Positions 43,847 to 52,917 are shown, numbered from the stretch's first letter. The stretch: 64,000 nt of DNA from Clostridium_AD sp964467165 (GCA_964467165.1 CAYXOL010000017.1:1-64000); one strand, 5' to 3'. Numbers and translations are program-made. Notes: a model not told the origin generated them from the letters alone.

Positions 43847-46000
43847 ATGACAAACATTTCAGAAGGATTGAGGATTAAGAGCAATTCGGAATTCATAAGC
43901 GAAATCCTCAAAAAAGACTCGGTTATGTTGACATCTTTATTACTTACAAGCATTAGTGAAATATCTAGTGCAGAAAAGTATTTAAAAGAAATGTCAGCAG
44001 CCACATCAGATATCAACTTTAAAAAGGAGATCGAGCAGAGAATCGAAAAGTTAAGGAAAATAACCTTAATGAAAGTAGATTTAACTGCCGATGCCTTGGA
44101 CATTGCATCAAACGGTTCTAAGCCCAGTCTTTACATACCGGCTCAACCTGAATTACCATTTGCTAAGTCTGAAGGTGAAGACATCAAAGATAGAAAGCCT
44201 GAAGACAAAGGAAAGGTAATTAAAATGTCGCCTAAGGTTGCGCCTAGTGAAGACAAGGTTTTGATCAAACCGGAACTGATTGATAGCTTACCCAAAGAAA
44301 CAACTAGGGTTGAAGAAACCCAGACCGTGACTCCAGGGAAAAAGAACTACCAACTTGACAAAACATCCTTCGTAACCTTAAACCGTTATAAAGTTTGGGG
44401 TACTGGTAGAATATTACCTCCTGCTGCATCAGAATACCTGAAAAATAATCCAAAAATTGACACAGAATCAAAGGTAGATGAACTTTGTTTCTTGTTAGTT
44501 AAGGATAATCAGTTTGAAGTAGCAGTTAACATGGCAATAGACTTGTTCTGTATAGAAGGTGTCGGAAATATTCCGAAGAAAGAAGAACTGGAAGTTGTCA
44601 AGAGGTTTTATAAAGAAATATATCCCTGGATAAATAATCGTTTACACCCGCCTAAGAACGATAGGGCAACCTCGGCAACTGCCAAGCTTGATTTCAAGAC
44701 TGTAAGTGAATCTGTTAAAGCAGCATTCCGTAATAACCAGCCTGAAGCAGCTAGGCAATTTGCATATGACTACCTTGCTCACGCTAAAGAAAAAATGGCT
44801 GATCAAATAGCAGATTACGGTAGTGAAACTATCGAACAACTGCTTAAAGCATGGGAATCTGATGTAAAGAAAGAGGTAGAAGCCTTTAAGTCTGACCTAG
44901 AAAAAGGTAGGGATACTGTAGAAACAAAAGACTTCCTTAAGAAAGTCGAAGATTACATAAAAGAAGAATTCAAAGTAGGTAATCCTAGGATTCTTAATGG
45001 AGTTATGCAGTTATTCCGTCCTTATCGTGGCAAGCTTGTAAAAGACGATGGAAAGGTCATGACCACCAAGGAAATGGCTTCGTTCTATCGTGAAACCATG
45101 GAAGGAATAAAGAAAGAGCATGAGGAAGCTAAAGCGAAACAAGTTTCTGATGAAAAACTGTTCACTAGAATAGATCTTTCTAAAGAAGATCCTAAGCTTC
45201 TCGAAGAAGCGAAAAAGAACGTTTCATCATTCTCTAACTTCGCAGCCTTCCTGGTTAAGTTGGTCACCGATACCAAAGATTGGGTGAAAGCGGTTAACCT
45301 TGCTCTGGATATGATTCCTAACAACGAATTCAAAGGTTGGGAGTTTTGCAAGGATTGGAACGAAGAAAAGGTTCACAGCTGGTTTAAAAGAAACATTATC
45401 AAAGTAAAGGAAACCAAGCTAGAGCCTAATAAGGATTTTGAAAAAGAGAAACCCCAGGCTGAAGAAAGTGAAAAGACTACGGAAGCAACTGAAGCAGTTA
45501 AAGAAGAACCTAAAAACGAACAGAAAGTTGAAGATAAGGTTGAAAGTCCTAAACCTGTAGAGACCAAGGTTGAAGACAAGAAACCTGTTGAGGAAGAATC
45601 AGCTAAAGCTGCTGAAGTAAAAACCGAAAAATCCGTAGAAGAGCCTAAAGCAGAGACAAAAGAGGAACCTAAAGAAGAAACTACTGCAGAAAAGGAATTA
45701 CCGGTAGAATCTGAAACCACCGAGCAGAAGATTAAAAGATTGTTCGCCGATAAACTCATGTCTAGGCAGACTAAGAAAGCTGAACACAGAGCTCTCTGTG
45801 CGAAGTTTTTACTGCTTAAAGACTATAAAACGTATCCTGAAAGATACAAAGAGCTTGTCGAAGTCTATCTTAAATCTAACCCAAAGTGGTCAAGGGGACC
45901 TATTTCCGAAATTACAAGGTATGTCGACAGCATTATAGCAGGCAATAAAGACGTTGCTGATATGCATGCTGCTGAACATTCAGAAAAAGCACCGTTTTAA
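43847..46000 (+). CDS. Large unknown helical protein with K/E-rich linker
   Basis: 717 residues from the ATG at 43847, preferred over a TTG six bases upstream. The N-terminal helices (EFISEILKKDSVMLTSLLLT) are followed by three loosely similar helical modules with a hydrophobic-Trp pattern (YKEIYPWINNRLHPP, GVMQLFRPYRGKLVK, NEEKVHSWFKRNIIKV). A 100-residue Lys/Glu/Pro/Val low-complexity linker (EEPKNEQKVEDKVESPKPVE and similar) leads to a C-terminal helical domain (KYTYPERYKELVEVYL-like, NPKWSRGPISEITRYV). No catalytic motif is visible. It is the first protein gene after the tmRNA and ends in a strong terminator, so it may be highly expressed and virion- or nucleoid-associated; speculative. 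Confidence 0.6.
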   Translation: MTNISEGLRIKSNSEFISEILKKDSVMLTSLLLTSISEISSAEKYLKEMSAATSDINFKKEIEQRIEKLRKITLMKVDLTADALDIASNGSKPSLYIPAQPELPFAKSEGEDIKDRKPEDKGKVIKMSPKVAPSEDKVLIKPELIDSLPKETTRVEETQTVTPGKKNYQLDKTSFVTLNRYKVWGTGRILPPAASEYLKNNPKIDTESKVDELCFLLVKDNQFEVAVNMAIDLFCIEGVGNIPKKEELEVVKRFYKEIYPWINNRLHPPKNDRATSATAKLDFKTVSESVKAAFRNNQPEAARQFAYDYLAHAKEKMADQIADYGSETIEQLLKAWESDVKKEVEAFKSDLEKGRDTVETKDFLKKVEDYIKEEFKVGNPRILNGVMQLFRPYRGKLVKDDGKVMTTKEMASFYRETMEGIKKEHEEAKAKQVSDEKLFTRIDLSKEDPKLLEEAKKNVSSFSNFAAFLVKLVTDTKDWVKAVNLALDMIPNNEFKGWEFCKDWNEEKVHSWFKRNIIKVKETKLEPNKDFEKEKPQAEESEKTTEATEAVKEEPKNEQKVEDKVESPKPVETKVEDKKPVEEESAKAAEVKTEKSVEEPKAETKEEPKEETTAEKELPVESETTEQKIKRLFADKLMSRQTKKAEHRALCAKFLLLKDYKTYPERYKELVEVYLKSNPKWSRGPISEITRYVDSIIAGNKDVADMHAAEHSEKAPF

Positions 46001-46006
46001 TAACTT

Positions 46007-46042
46007 AAGGGGGTTGTGCTTCGTTGCACTTCCCCCTTCTTT
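46007..46042 (+). terminator. Intrinsic terminator after the 717-aa gene
   Basis: AAGGGGG (46007-46013) pairs with CCCCCTT (46032-46038), extended by GTGC/GCAC inside, loop TTCGTT, followed by CTTTAAAA. Confidence 0.88.
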
Positions 46043-46055
46043 AAAATAAAAAAAA

Positions 46056-46598
46056 ATGGAAAAGCAACAGAAAACATTAATAGAAAGGTTAATTTTTTAT
46101 TCCAAAGAAATAATAGGAATAATAATAACCATAGGCGAAGTAACAAAGCTGAAGACTTTGTTAAATCGTCTTAACGTTAGGCTTTTCTCAAAGTCAAATC
46201 TGGATTCGCTCATGGAAGAGCTAGAAAGGAGAAAGACTGAATTAGAAACCGCTTGTAAATTTATCCTAAGGCCTATCGTACAAGGAAAAGACCTTGGATT
46301 TGACAAGGTAAATAAGTGGAGCTTTAGTTCAGAAGAGCTTCTTGCGGGATTTGCCTTACTCTATGAACAAAACGGAGAGAAATGGGTGATTCCATTCTCC
46401 GATATAAAAGAAATTGGCGTTAAAGCTGGAGAGCTTGTGAAATTTGAAAGGGTTAAGGCCTATCTAACAAGTTTACCACCAGTAATAAGCCACAAAGATT
46501 TATACTATAAGTTGACCTTTTACAATTACAGTTCGTTAACAAAAAAATCAAATGAAAATGGAAACGGAAACAAGAATTTACGAGAGTCGGATACCTAA
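46056..46598 (+). CDS. Unknown protein (180 aa)
   Basis: A 180-residue protein with an A-rich leader. The hydrophobic start (LIERLIFYSKEIIGIIITIG) is not a clear membrane helix. The body has a helix (DSLMEELERRKTELETACKF), then GFALLYEQNGEKWVIPFSDI. It overlaps the following gene by 47 nt in another frame. No family recognised. Confidence 0.55.
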   Translation: MEKQQKTLIERLIFYSKEIIGIIITIGEVTKLKTLLNRLNVRLFSKSNLDSLMEELERRKTELETACKFILRPIVQGKDLGFDKVNKWSFSSEELLAGFALLYEQNGEKWVIPFSDIKEIGVKAGELVKFERVKAYLTSLPPVISHKDLYYKLTFYNYSSLTKKSNENGNGNKNLRESDT

Positions 46599-46914
46599 AG
46601 AGTTTGAAAAACTCCTTACAAAGGTGTTCGATTTTGGCTATGAAAGAAGTTTTGAAACAGCAGACAGTGGTGAGTTTGTGCTGTCAAAACAATTTGCAAT
46701 GGAAAGAACCAAGGAGGATATCTTTTCATACATAGCCCCGAGACCAACATCGGACTTCGAAGTTGTGGTGAAACACCTGCCAATAAGCATTTCTCTTAAA
46801 AGAGACGGTGCTACAAGGCGTTATCTTATTGAAATAGATGATAACTTCGAAAGTTTTAGCGTTTATCAACTATTAAAATCAGAAGAAGGAACTTTCAAAA
46901 AACAAGTAAAATGA
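46552..46914 (+). CDS. Unknown protein (120 aa)
   Basis: A 120-residue protein (METETRIYESRIPKEFEKLL ... SISLKRDGATRRYLIEIDDN) that is translationally coupled to both neighbours, overlapping the previous gene by 47 nt and the next by 4 nt (ATGA). A beta-alpha pattern is seen; function unknown. The same IYESRIPK-like start recurs in the 192-aa protein at 49.5 kb (YKLVESKIPKFE), which may reflect distant homology. Confidence 0.58.
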   Translation: MKMETETRIYESRIPKEFEKLLTKVFDFGYERSFETADSGEFVLSKQFAMERTKEDIFSYIAPRPTSDFEVVVKHLPISISLKRDGATRRYLIEIDDNFESFSVYQLLKSEEGTFKKQVK

Positions 46915-48569
46915 AACAGATATTCAAAGGGATGAATCTTCCCTCAAAAGCAGTGGACGATTTTTTCAATCTTTTGTCTAGTGATGAAAGATATGAAGGT
47001 CTTAAAAACATTGCCATATTTTTGCCTATTATAAGCAAAAAAAGTTTGCTTTTTGCTTTAACCATAATAGTCAAAGCTATAAAATATGGTAAGAAACCCA
47101 TTTTTATATCACAAGCCACGGTAAGACAGGTGCTCGATGCTTTTAAATATCCACTAAACACCGACACAATAGAGTCTGCACCAGTAGGTGTAAATGTTGA
47201 AAAAGTAGACTCAGCATTCGTTGATGTGGAAGAAAAAGCTTCGAAAGCTTTGAACAGTTTGTTATACGAAATGTATTCTATAGCAGACTCTCCGCTTCTT
47301 GTGGTAGTAAGCCCAAATTTGGAATTGGAAACCAAAATAAAAAAATCTGTAGACGAGAACTATAGGTTTGCATTTAGATGCAAAACCTTGTTTACAGAAT
47401 TTGAGTCACGGATTTTTGGAGATATAGAAGATCCCGAAAAAGAACTCGGAATAAGAGAAGTGAACGTGATGGGAGAATACTCCGTAATAACAGACGGAGA
47501 GATTCACACGTTCAACATTGCTTCTCTGTTAAAGTTATCCAGAGTATTAGCAACCGATTCCTCTCCTATTGTTGTCAGGGGATTAGACTTCGACAAGTAT
47601 CACAACTTTTTGTTGTGTGCAATCCTCAACAAGTTAAAGGAAGAAGATGGGTTGTTTTATCAGGCAGATTCTGGAAAAAAGAAAAATGATGTAGTATACA
47701 TAGATATTGATGCGTTTCAAGATAATATTGCATCAGTAGAAGAAAACTTAAAGTATAACTACATCAAAATGTTCCTGTTTAACTTCTTCCTAACTAAAAA
47801 GTGGTTTAGGAAAAAGATAAAAGAGGAAATAGAAGAAGCTCTTTTCCTAAAAGACCCTGCTGCTATCTTCTTAATAAAACCGTATGACCGTATGTTCGAC
47901 GGCTTTGCAGAAAATATGGTAAAAAGCTGCGGATTTAATATTGTCAACGGTATGGAAGAAAATCTAATCGGAGCCTTTATCCTGAATGGCAATCCTTTGA
48001 AAAAGATGCTAGAAGATGATATCATAGGCATCTACTATAGTGGAGCAAACTACGAAAACAGAATTGAAGCAGTAGAAAAAGAGCTGCTAGTTCGTAGCGA
48101 TGTCTGCTATAAAGAGAATGGTGCAGAAGAAAAGGAAGTTGATGGATATGGAATGCTAGTACTTCACTACAAGAACACCAAAAAAATAGTGGATCTAGTG
48201 ATTAATCCAAACAAGCTCGTTAAAACTACAGTCTATAGTTATCCTGAGCTGGAACTAAAAAGAGCAACTGTTTCTTTGGACAAAGTAATCTTAGCTTTGC
48301 CATTTGTAACAGACGTTCTATTGTTCAGCGCAAGGGGTAAAGACGGAAAATCCAGAAGGATTGCACTAGTGAATGTGTCAACAGAAGTTCCTAATCAAAT
48401 GTCGTTAGGAATCAGGGATATTGAAAGAATCCTTGAATCCAAACTTCAAAGGATAAACGAACATCTTCCGGAATTCTATAAAATCTACAAAATAAAAGTG
48501 TCTGTAATTCCAGTAAAAACCCTGAGAAAACATTTGGGAAGTGTAGACACTCTTTTAGTAGATCTTTAA
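46911..48569 (+). CDS. Unknown 552-aa protein, possible degenerate adenylate-forming (ANL) fold
   Basis: A 552-residue protein. The N-terminal part alternates strands and helices (LKNIAIFLPIISKKSLLFAL, KYGKKPIFISQATVRQVLDA). The C-terminal 100 residues look like the small lid domain of ANL enzymes: FVTDVLLFSARGKDGKSRRI, then IRDIERILESKLQRINEHLP, then IKVSVIPVKTLRKHLGSVDT. The last part has the place, but not the Lys-Ser-Gly-Lys signature, of the A10 motif. The P-loop-like TSGSTG motif is absent. If the fold is right, activity is probably lost or altered. It is coupled to the preceding gene and precedes a large RNA. Confidence 0.45.
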   Translation: MKQIFKGMNLPSKAVDDFFNLLSSDERYEGLKNIAIFLPIISKKSLLFALTIIVKAIKYGKKPIFISQATVRQVLDAFKYPLNTDTIESAPVGVNVEKVDSAFVDVEEKASKALNSLLYEMYSIADSPLLVVVSPNLELETKIKKSVDENYRFAFRCKTLFTEFESRIFGDIEDPEKELGIREVNVMGEYSVITDGEIHTFNIASLLKLSRVLATDSSPIVVRGLDFDKYHNFLLCAILNKLKEEDGLFYQADSGKKKNDVVYIDIDAFQDNIASVEENLKYNYIKMFLFNFFLTKKWFRKKIKEEIEEALFLKDPAAIFLIKPYDRMFDGFAENMVKSCGFNIVNGMEENLIGAFILNGNPLKKMLEDDIIGIYYSGANYENRIEAVEKELLVRSDVCYKENGAEEKEVDGYGMLVLHYKNTKKIVDLVINPNKLVKTTVYSYPELELKRATVSLDKVILALPFVTDVLLFSARGKDGKSRRIALVNVSTEVPNQMSLGIRDIERILESKLQRINEHLPEFYKIYKIKVSVIPVKTLRKHLGSVDTLLVDL

Positions 48570-48571
48570 GC

Positions 48572-49480
48572 TTTTGGTAGCAAGAAATAGCATCATTAAT
48601 CCTACTAGTGATGTTATGTCAGGCGTACGTTCCGCCTAAGAACACGGGGGTGAAAGTAGTCTGGAGTCAGATGACTGTCGGATAAGGATCCCTGACCGTA
48701 GGCAATACCAGATGTGCCGATGATGGTAAAAATCCTTATTGTCAAAAGTACAGCCAAACTTGTGTCGCGAAATACTACGGATAAGCACAATGTCGCCTTA
48801 TTTTAATTATAACATAGCTTGTGTTAAAACAAGCCTAACGAATTCGTTTCTAGTTATAATCTGTAAGGTGACGCGCTTATTCCGGTAGTAGAAAAGCCTT
48901 TCTACTTTGAAACATTATGAGTTAGGTACGCGGGTGAAATTCCCGTTACGGGGCATAAATGTATGTCCAGATCCCCTAAGCTAACCGATGAAAAATGAGG
49001 TTTGCTACCCAGTTAACGATCCTAAGTAATTGGGGTTGAAAGAAAGTGTCGTACGATGCAGTAAGAGGTCTGGTCTCACTTCGAATGCTAAGTCGACACG
49101 ATATGCAATCTTTAAACAAGTCGGGCTAATCGCCGTCTATTAAAACACGTTTGTGGGAATTCGTCCTAGATATGGGAGTCGGTACCTTTCAAGGTCCATG
49201 AACCCGATCAAGAGCCTGCCCGAAAAACAGGAAAGTACCACATGGTTTTAATTAGGCGGTCAAAGGTGGTAAACACACCTTAACAATTTGTTGAAACGCA
49301 AATGAGTACCGAATTAAAAAGGTACAGCTTTACAGCAGTAAAGCGAATATCCCTATACAACAGAATTTGCAGAATTTTCAGCATATACGTTGTATTTAAA
49401 GCATTAAGAGACAAAGTCAGAGGTTTACAACTATGTCGAAATAGTCATGCTCTCTTAGCGCTTTACTGCTCCTACCTACA
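48572..49480 (+). ncRNA. Large ornate structured RNA candidate (~0.9 kb)
   Basis: A 0.9-kb stretch between two genes has no credible ORF and is dense in helices. They include a 10-bp long-range pair TGTCGCCTTA (48791)/TAAGGTGACG (48864) around ATTATAAC (48806)/GTTATAAT (48853), which itself encloses GCTTGT/ACAAGC. Others are GTAGAAA/TTTCTAC (48888-48905), GTTAG/CTAAC around CGGG/CCCG and GGGG/CCCC (48921-48985), GTGTCG/CGACAC (about 49045-49098), GGTG/CACC (about 49266-49281) and a perfect 11-bp pair GCAGTAAAGCG (49335)/CGCTTTACTGC (49459). Size, location near a tmRNA and absence of coding recall phage GOLLD and ROOL RNAs, but I could not confirm either. Function unknown. Confidence 0.75.
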
Positions 49481-49498
49481 TTTCATTAACCATTCAAC

Positions 49499-50077
49499 AT
49501 GAAAACAGTGAAGACAATAAAAGAATATAAGCTCGTAGAGAGCAAAATTCCCAAATTTGAAGGGGAAAAAGTCTTGGAAGACTGTGATGTTGGTGGTATG
49601 AAATTAACTTACCTTGTGACAAAGTATGAGTTAATATCAAAGAAACTCTTTGGCATCATACCACTAAAGATCAAAAAGAAACAAGGAGAACCGGTAAAAG
49701 CTACTTTTCTAAAACCCTATAAAAGGGTATGGGATCCTGATATAAAGAAATTACCAAAACATCAGAGAGGTGGCAAAAACAGCCCATTCTCAGGTGTTTG
49801 GATATCTTTAAGCAGCGATTTCGAAAAGTGGTCAGAATCTTACATGGATGTAAGACCAGGCGGTCCCATAAATTATTATATGTGCAAACAGAATGAACTC
49901 ATAAAGAACTTAAATGGCGTTAAACAAAGGTTTATCGTGGAAAGTAAATCCAGCAAAACCGAACCTCCCAAATCAAGTTCTGTGAAGGGATTCCTGTATA
50001 TAACATATATATTTATTACGGACCCCATTGTCAATTTTTTCAGAAAAACCAAATTAATGTTAAATTCAAAATTCTAG
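49499..50077 (+). CDS. Unknown protein with hydrophobic C-terminal segment
   Basis: A 192-residue basic protein (TVKTIKEYKLVESKIPKFEG, VSLSSDFEKWSESY-like centre with RPGGPINYYMCKQNELIKNL) with a C-terminal hydrophobic stretch (GFLYITYIFITDPIVNFF) that may be a tail anchor. The ATG is 19 nt past the end of the large RNA, so the two may share a transcript. No family recognised. Confidence 0.58.
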   Translation: MKTVKTIKEYKLVESKIPKFEGEKVLEDCDVGGMKLTYLVTKYELISKKLFGIIPLKIKKKQGEPVKATFLKPYKRVWDPDIKKLPKHQRGGKNSPFSGVWISLSSDFEKWSESYMDVRPGGPINYYMCKQNELIKNLNGVKQRFIVESKSSKTEPPKSSSVKGFLYITYIFITDPIVNFFRKTKLMLNSKF

Positions 50078-50081
50078 AATC

Positions 50082-50501
50082 ATGAAAAAGCAAACTTATG
50101 TACTGTCAGGTAACGAAAGCGAGTTGAGAAAAGTCTTTCTTAAATCGGTAGCCGAATCCGGCGGAATGCTGTTCCGAATCAAATCTTATCCGATAACGGA
50201 AAGATTCGACTCTAAAAAAGTAAAACCCGGCAGAGTAGCCTATGCCCTGGAAGAAATCGAAGTTAGCGAAATTAACTTCAACTACAAGCCAGGATTCGTA
50301 AGGGTAAATTCTAATCAAGACATTCCTCTTGTGGATGAAGAACCCCTCGGAAAGGACTCGATTTACTGGAATAAAGAAACCTGCGTAAAGGTAATCCAGG
50401 ACCTCAACAGTATCGAGTTGAACAAAGTAAAAGAAGAACATGAAGAAATCGCCGCGGCAGAGTCTTATCTCGAACGCGTTGTATCTGAATGTTTGTATTA
50501 A
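50082..50501 (+). CDS. Unknown protein (139 aa)
   Basis: A 139-residue mildly acidic protein (QTYVLSGNESELRKVFLKSV, MLFRIKSYPITERFDSKKVK, EEIAAAESYLERVVSECLY). The beta-alpha pattern fits a small regulatory or nucleic-acid-binding domain; function unknown. It is 4 nt after the previous gene and is followed directly by a terminator. Confidence 0.58.
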   Translation: MKKQTYVLSGNESELRKVFLKSVAESGGMLFRIKSYPITERFDSKKVKPGRVAYALEEIEVSEINFNYKPGFVRVNSNQDIPLVDEEPLGKDSIYWNKETCVKVIQDLNSIELNKVKEEHEEIAAAESYLERVVSECLY

Positions 50502-50508
50502 TAAAATT

Positions 50509-50538
50509 GGGCGGCCTAAAAACCGCCCACTTTTCTTT
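50509..50538 (+). terminator. Intrinsic terminator
   Basis: GGGCGG (50509-50514) pairs with CCGCCC (50523-50528) around CCTAAAAA, followed by ACTTTTCTTT. It lies 8 nt after the stop of the 139-residue gene. Confidence 0.85.
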
Positions 50539-50542
50539 CAAA

Positions 50543-51100
50543 ATGAGAAAATCAATTTTTTCAGCAGTACTGGTTTTCATTTTCCTATTGTTGCCTTCAT
50601 TCTCTATCTCCACAGATAAGGTGTATGAGAATAGTAAGTCGACAAAAGATACCCTTAATATAAGGATGGATGTGAAGACGGTTGGGTTTTCAAAAGACGA
50701 TGTTAAAATACTTAATGATGTTGTTAACGTATTGAACAGCGTAGAAAAACGACAGTCTTATTCCGAAAATGAAATCCAAAATTTGAAAAACGAAGTTAGG
50801 AAGAAGCCAGATAAAATAGAAGTAATAACGGCTCATCTAAAAATGAGCGAAGAAACATTACTGCACAGATACAAAGTATTTAATACGATAAAAGCAGTTT
50901 CCATACTTTTAGCAGTTATGTTTTCTCTTTTTTATATAATTAGGGGGCTAAACCTATACGCATTTCAAACAGACTGGCGGAAAACCCTTTCCTACATGCT
51001 CGTCGTAATAAATATCGCAATGTTCTTATGCCTAGTAGCAATACATATCGCTAGAGTATTTACAATTGGGACTATCCAAAACATCAGTAGTTTATTATGA
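50543..51100 (+). CDS. Membrane protein with signal-type N-terminus
   Basis: 185 residues from the ATG at 50543 (after the terminator; a longer frame would start within the upstream gene). The N-terminus is a signal or anchor helix (RKSIFSAVLVFIFLLLPSFS). A charged middle follows with a helical stretch (VLNSVEKRQSYSENEIQNLK) and two C-terminal transmembrane helices (AVSILLAVMFSLFYIIRGL, MLVVINIAMFLCLVAIHIA). It overlaps the phosphoesterase start by 4 nt. Possibly an envelope protein that acts with the phosphoesterase; unproven. Confidence 0.6.
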   Translation: MRKSIFSAVLVFIFLLLPSFSISTDKVYENSKSTKDTLNIRMDVKTVGFSKDDVKILNDVVNVLNSVEKRQSYSENEIQNLKNEVRKKPDKIEVITAHLKMSEETLLHRYKVFNTIKAVSILLAVMFSLFYIIRGLNLYAFQTDWRKTLSYMLVVINIAMFLCLVAIHIARVFTIGTIQNISSLL

Positions 51101-52302
51101 AAAAGATCGAGTTTGATCACAATCTCTGGAATGAAATAGTCTCTTTGAAAAACAAAAACGATAAAGCAGGCAAAGAAACTACCATAGGCGATCTGATGAG
51201 TGCGTTCAATCTAACTAAGCACGAAGCTTCTTTATACCTATTCTCTCTTGATAACTTTGAGAAGATGGTCTCTGAAATAAGACTAAGACTCAAAGGTAAA
51301 AGTCTTCAAGAAGAGTTAAAGGCAAAAGAAGTTACAATCAAAAATCTCGAGGATCTGTTGAGGCTAACCGAATATCAATTTAAGTTACTAACAGAACTTG
51401 ATGAAAAGAAAAAATTCAATAAAGTTAATTTTATTGAATCTAAAGAAGAAGATGAATGCACTGCAATCGCCCTATTCAGCGATGTTCATTACGAAAGGGC
51501 TGTTTCTAAAGAAGACGTAAAGGGATTAAATGAATACAATCCCCAGATAGCCAAAGAAAGGATAGAAAGGTATTTTAACAGACTTTTATGGGTAATAAGG
51601 CATCAAATAAAAGCTGGTTACAACATAAAAAACCTGGTGCTTTACATCCTAGGTGATTTGATAAATGGCTATATACACGAGGAGTATAAATATAGCAATA
51701 CTATGACCACGGTTGAAACCATAGTAGAGCTAGAAAATATTTTACTTGGGTGTATAGAAGAACTTGTCGATGACCTAAGAGATGAAAATGGCATAAGAGT
51801 CAACGTAGTAATGATCCATGGTAATCATGGCAGAACTACCGATAAGACCTTTCTAACCCAATCATATAAGTTTTCTTATGAATGGTTAATGTATAAAAAC
51901 ATTGAACGTTCCTTGCTAGATAGATTCGGAGACGACATAGACATAAGAGTTTCTGAATCCGATTTTGATTTCATGGAAATATATGGGCTAAAGATACGAG
52001 CTTCCCATGGTAATCACTTTAATTATCGTGGCGGAGTAGGCGGTCTTTACGTTCCGTTAATGCTCCATCTGTACAAATCAAAACAGCAAGTACCATTCGA
52101 TAGAGCTTATATAGGTCATTGGCATATGGAAACGTCTTTGCCAGAAGTTGGAATAAATGGATCGGTTATAGGAATGGACTCCTATGCCTTTTCTAAAGGA
52201 TTTTTTCCACAACCCCCTATGCAGCTATTTGAAATAATAAGTTCTGCAAAGAAAAGGGTTGTGGTACACATACCTATCTTATTAGAAGACTTCCACAAGT
52301 AA
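51097..52302 (+). CDS. Calcineurin-like metallophosphoesterase with N-terminal HTH
   Basis: A 401-residue enzyme. Residues 1-60 contain a helix-turn-helix-like segment (TTIGDLMSAFNLTKHEASLY), followed by a coiled coil and the phosphoesterase domain with the complete motif series: FSDVHYE (about 127), LGDLING (about 185), HGNHGRT (about 242), SHGNHFN (about 303) and GHWHMETS (about 339). This binds two metals and hydrolyses phosphomonoesters or phosphodiesters. Similar phage enzymes act on DNA ends or nucleotides, which the N-terminal DNA-binding segment would suit. It overlaps the upstream membrane protein by 4 nt. Confidence 0.82.
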   Translation: MKKIEFDHNLWNEIVSLKNKNDKAGKETTIGDLMSAFNLTKHEASLYLFSLDNFEKMVSEIRLRLKGKSLQEELKAKEVTIKNLEDLLRLTEYQFKLLTELDEKKKFNKVNFIESKEEDECTAIALFSDVHYERAVSKEDVKGLNEYNPQIAKERIERYFNRLLWVIRHQIKAGYNIKNLVLYILGDLINGYIHEEYKYSNTMTTVETIVELENILLGCIEELVDDLRDENGIRVNVVMIHGNHGRTTDKTFLTQSYKFSYEWLMYKNIERSLLDRFGDDIDIRVSESDFDFMEIYGLKIRASHGNHFNYRGGVGGLYVPLMLHLYKSKQQVPFDRAYIGHWHMETSLPEVGINGSVIGMDSYAFSKGFFPQPPMQLFEIISSAKKRVVVHIPILLEDFHK

Positions 52303-52483
52303 TATCCGCTTTACACGTGTAGGACATAAAATAGTATTTGTGGGTCCAAACCACAGAGAACTTTTATGGTGTTAAGGTGCTTATTACTCTATTACACTTG
52401 TTATGTAAAGACTTGTCAGATATAGCAGGCGTTAGCAGCAGATCAATACAAGTATTAACAAGTGTAATTAAATATTTATTCAA
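52303..52483 (+). promoter_or_regulatory. Structured leader with 13-bp stem before a lipoprotein gene
   Basis: This 181-nt gap has a perfect 13-bp stem, ATTACACTTGTTA (52391-52403) with TAACAAGTGTAAT (52456-52468), around a 52-nt apical region. It ends 15 nt before the lipoprotein ATG. A riboswitch-like or processing role is possible; no known class recognised. Confidence 0.55.
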
Positions 52484-52876
52484 ATGAAATTCAAAGTGTT
52501 TTTTCTAGTTTTGTTCTTCTTAATCGCGCTGAATTGCGGTAAGAGTGAACACAGCGGTTACAATAAAGAAATAACCAAGGAGTTTGTAATCAGTAGTTCA
52601 GCTATTCCTAACTACGTTGATTCCAACTTTGGTAATTATTTCTATGACGTGACTGCTGTACGTGTTTCTAACCGTCCTGTGAGTGATATCTCAGGAAAGT
52701 GTGTTAGAAATTACGTGTATGCCAACAGGTCAAAGTACCTCCCTATTTTAGTAAACTACGAAAAGGTTTACAACGGTATCAAATTTAAAGAACAGTTAAT
52801 CAACAAAGCTGACATTTCTAACAAATCTGGCTTCCATAGTCAGTATAGAGACTCCTATTTCACTGGGTTTATTTGA
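52484..52876 (+). CDS. Small lipoprotein
   Basis: A 130-residue protein with a lipoprotein-type signal (MKFKVFFLVLFFLIALNCGK; lipobox-like LNC, mature C18) and a polar, Tyr/Ser/Asn-rich body (SNKSGFHSQYRDSYFTGFI at the end). It may be exported to the envelope, for example to alter receptors or block superinfection, which is inference. A structured leader precedes it. Confidence 0.62.
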   Translation: MKFKVFFLVLFFLIALNCGKSEHSGYNKEITKEFVISSSAIPNYVDSNFGNYFYDVTAVRVSNRPVSDISGKCVRNYVYANRSKYLPILVNYEKVYNGIKFKEQLINKADISNKSGFHSQYRDSYFTGFI

Positions 52877-52917
52877 AAAGTCTCCAACAAAATTCTAATT
52901 TGTAATCCAATAACAAA

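Noticed and set aside
45373..45759. A 128-codon minus frame opposite the 717-aa gene
   Set aside because: It is the Ser-rich antisense shadow of the Lys/Glu-rich linker and has no leader.
48572..49480. Group I or group II intron, or RNase P RNA
   Set aside because: No domain V-like hairpin, no recognisable group I core, no flanking split gene and no RNase P signature segments were found.
49302..49502. A 66-codon plus frame at the end of the large RNA
   Set aside because: It overlaps the perfect 11-bp pair GCAGTAAAGCG/CGCTTTACTGC and AGGTA/TACCT, has odd composition and lies within the structured RNA.
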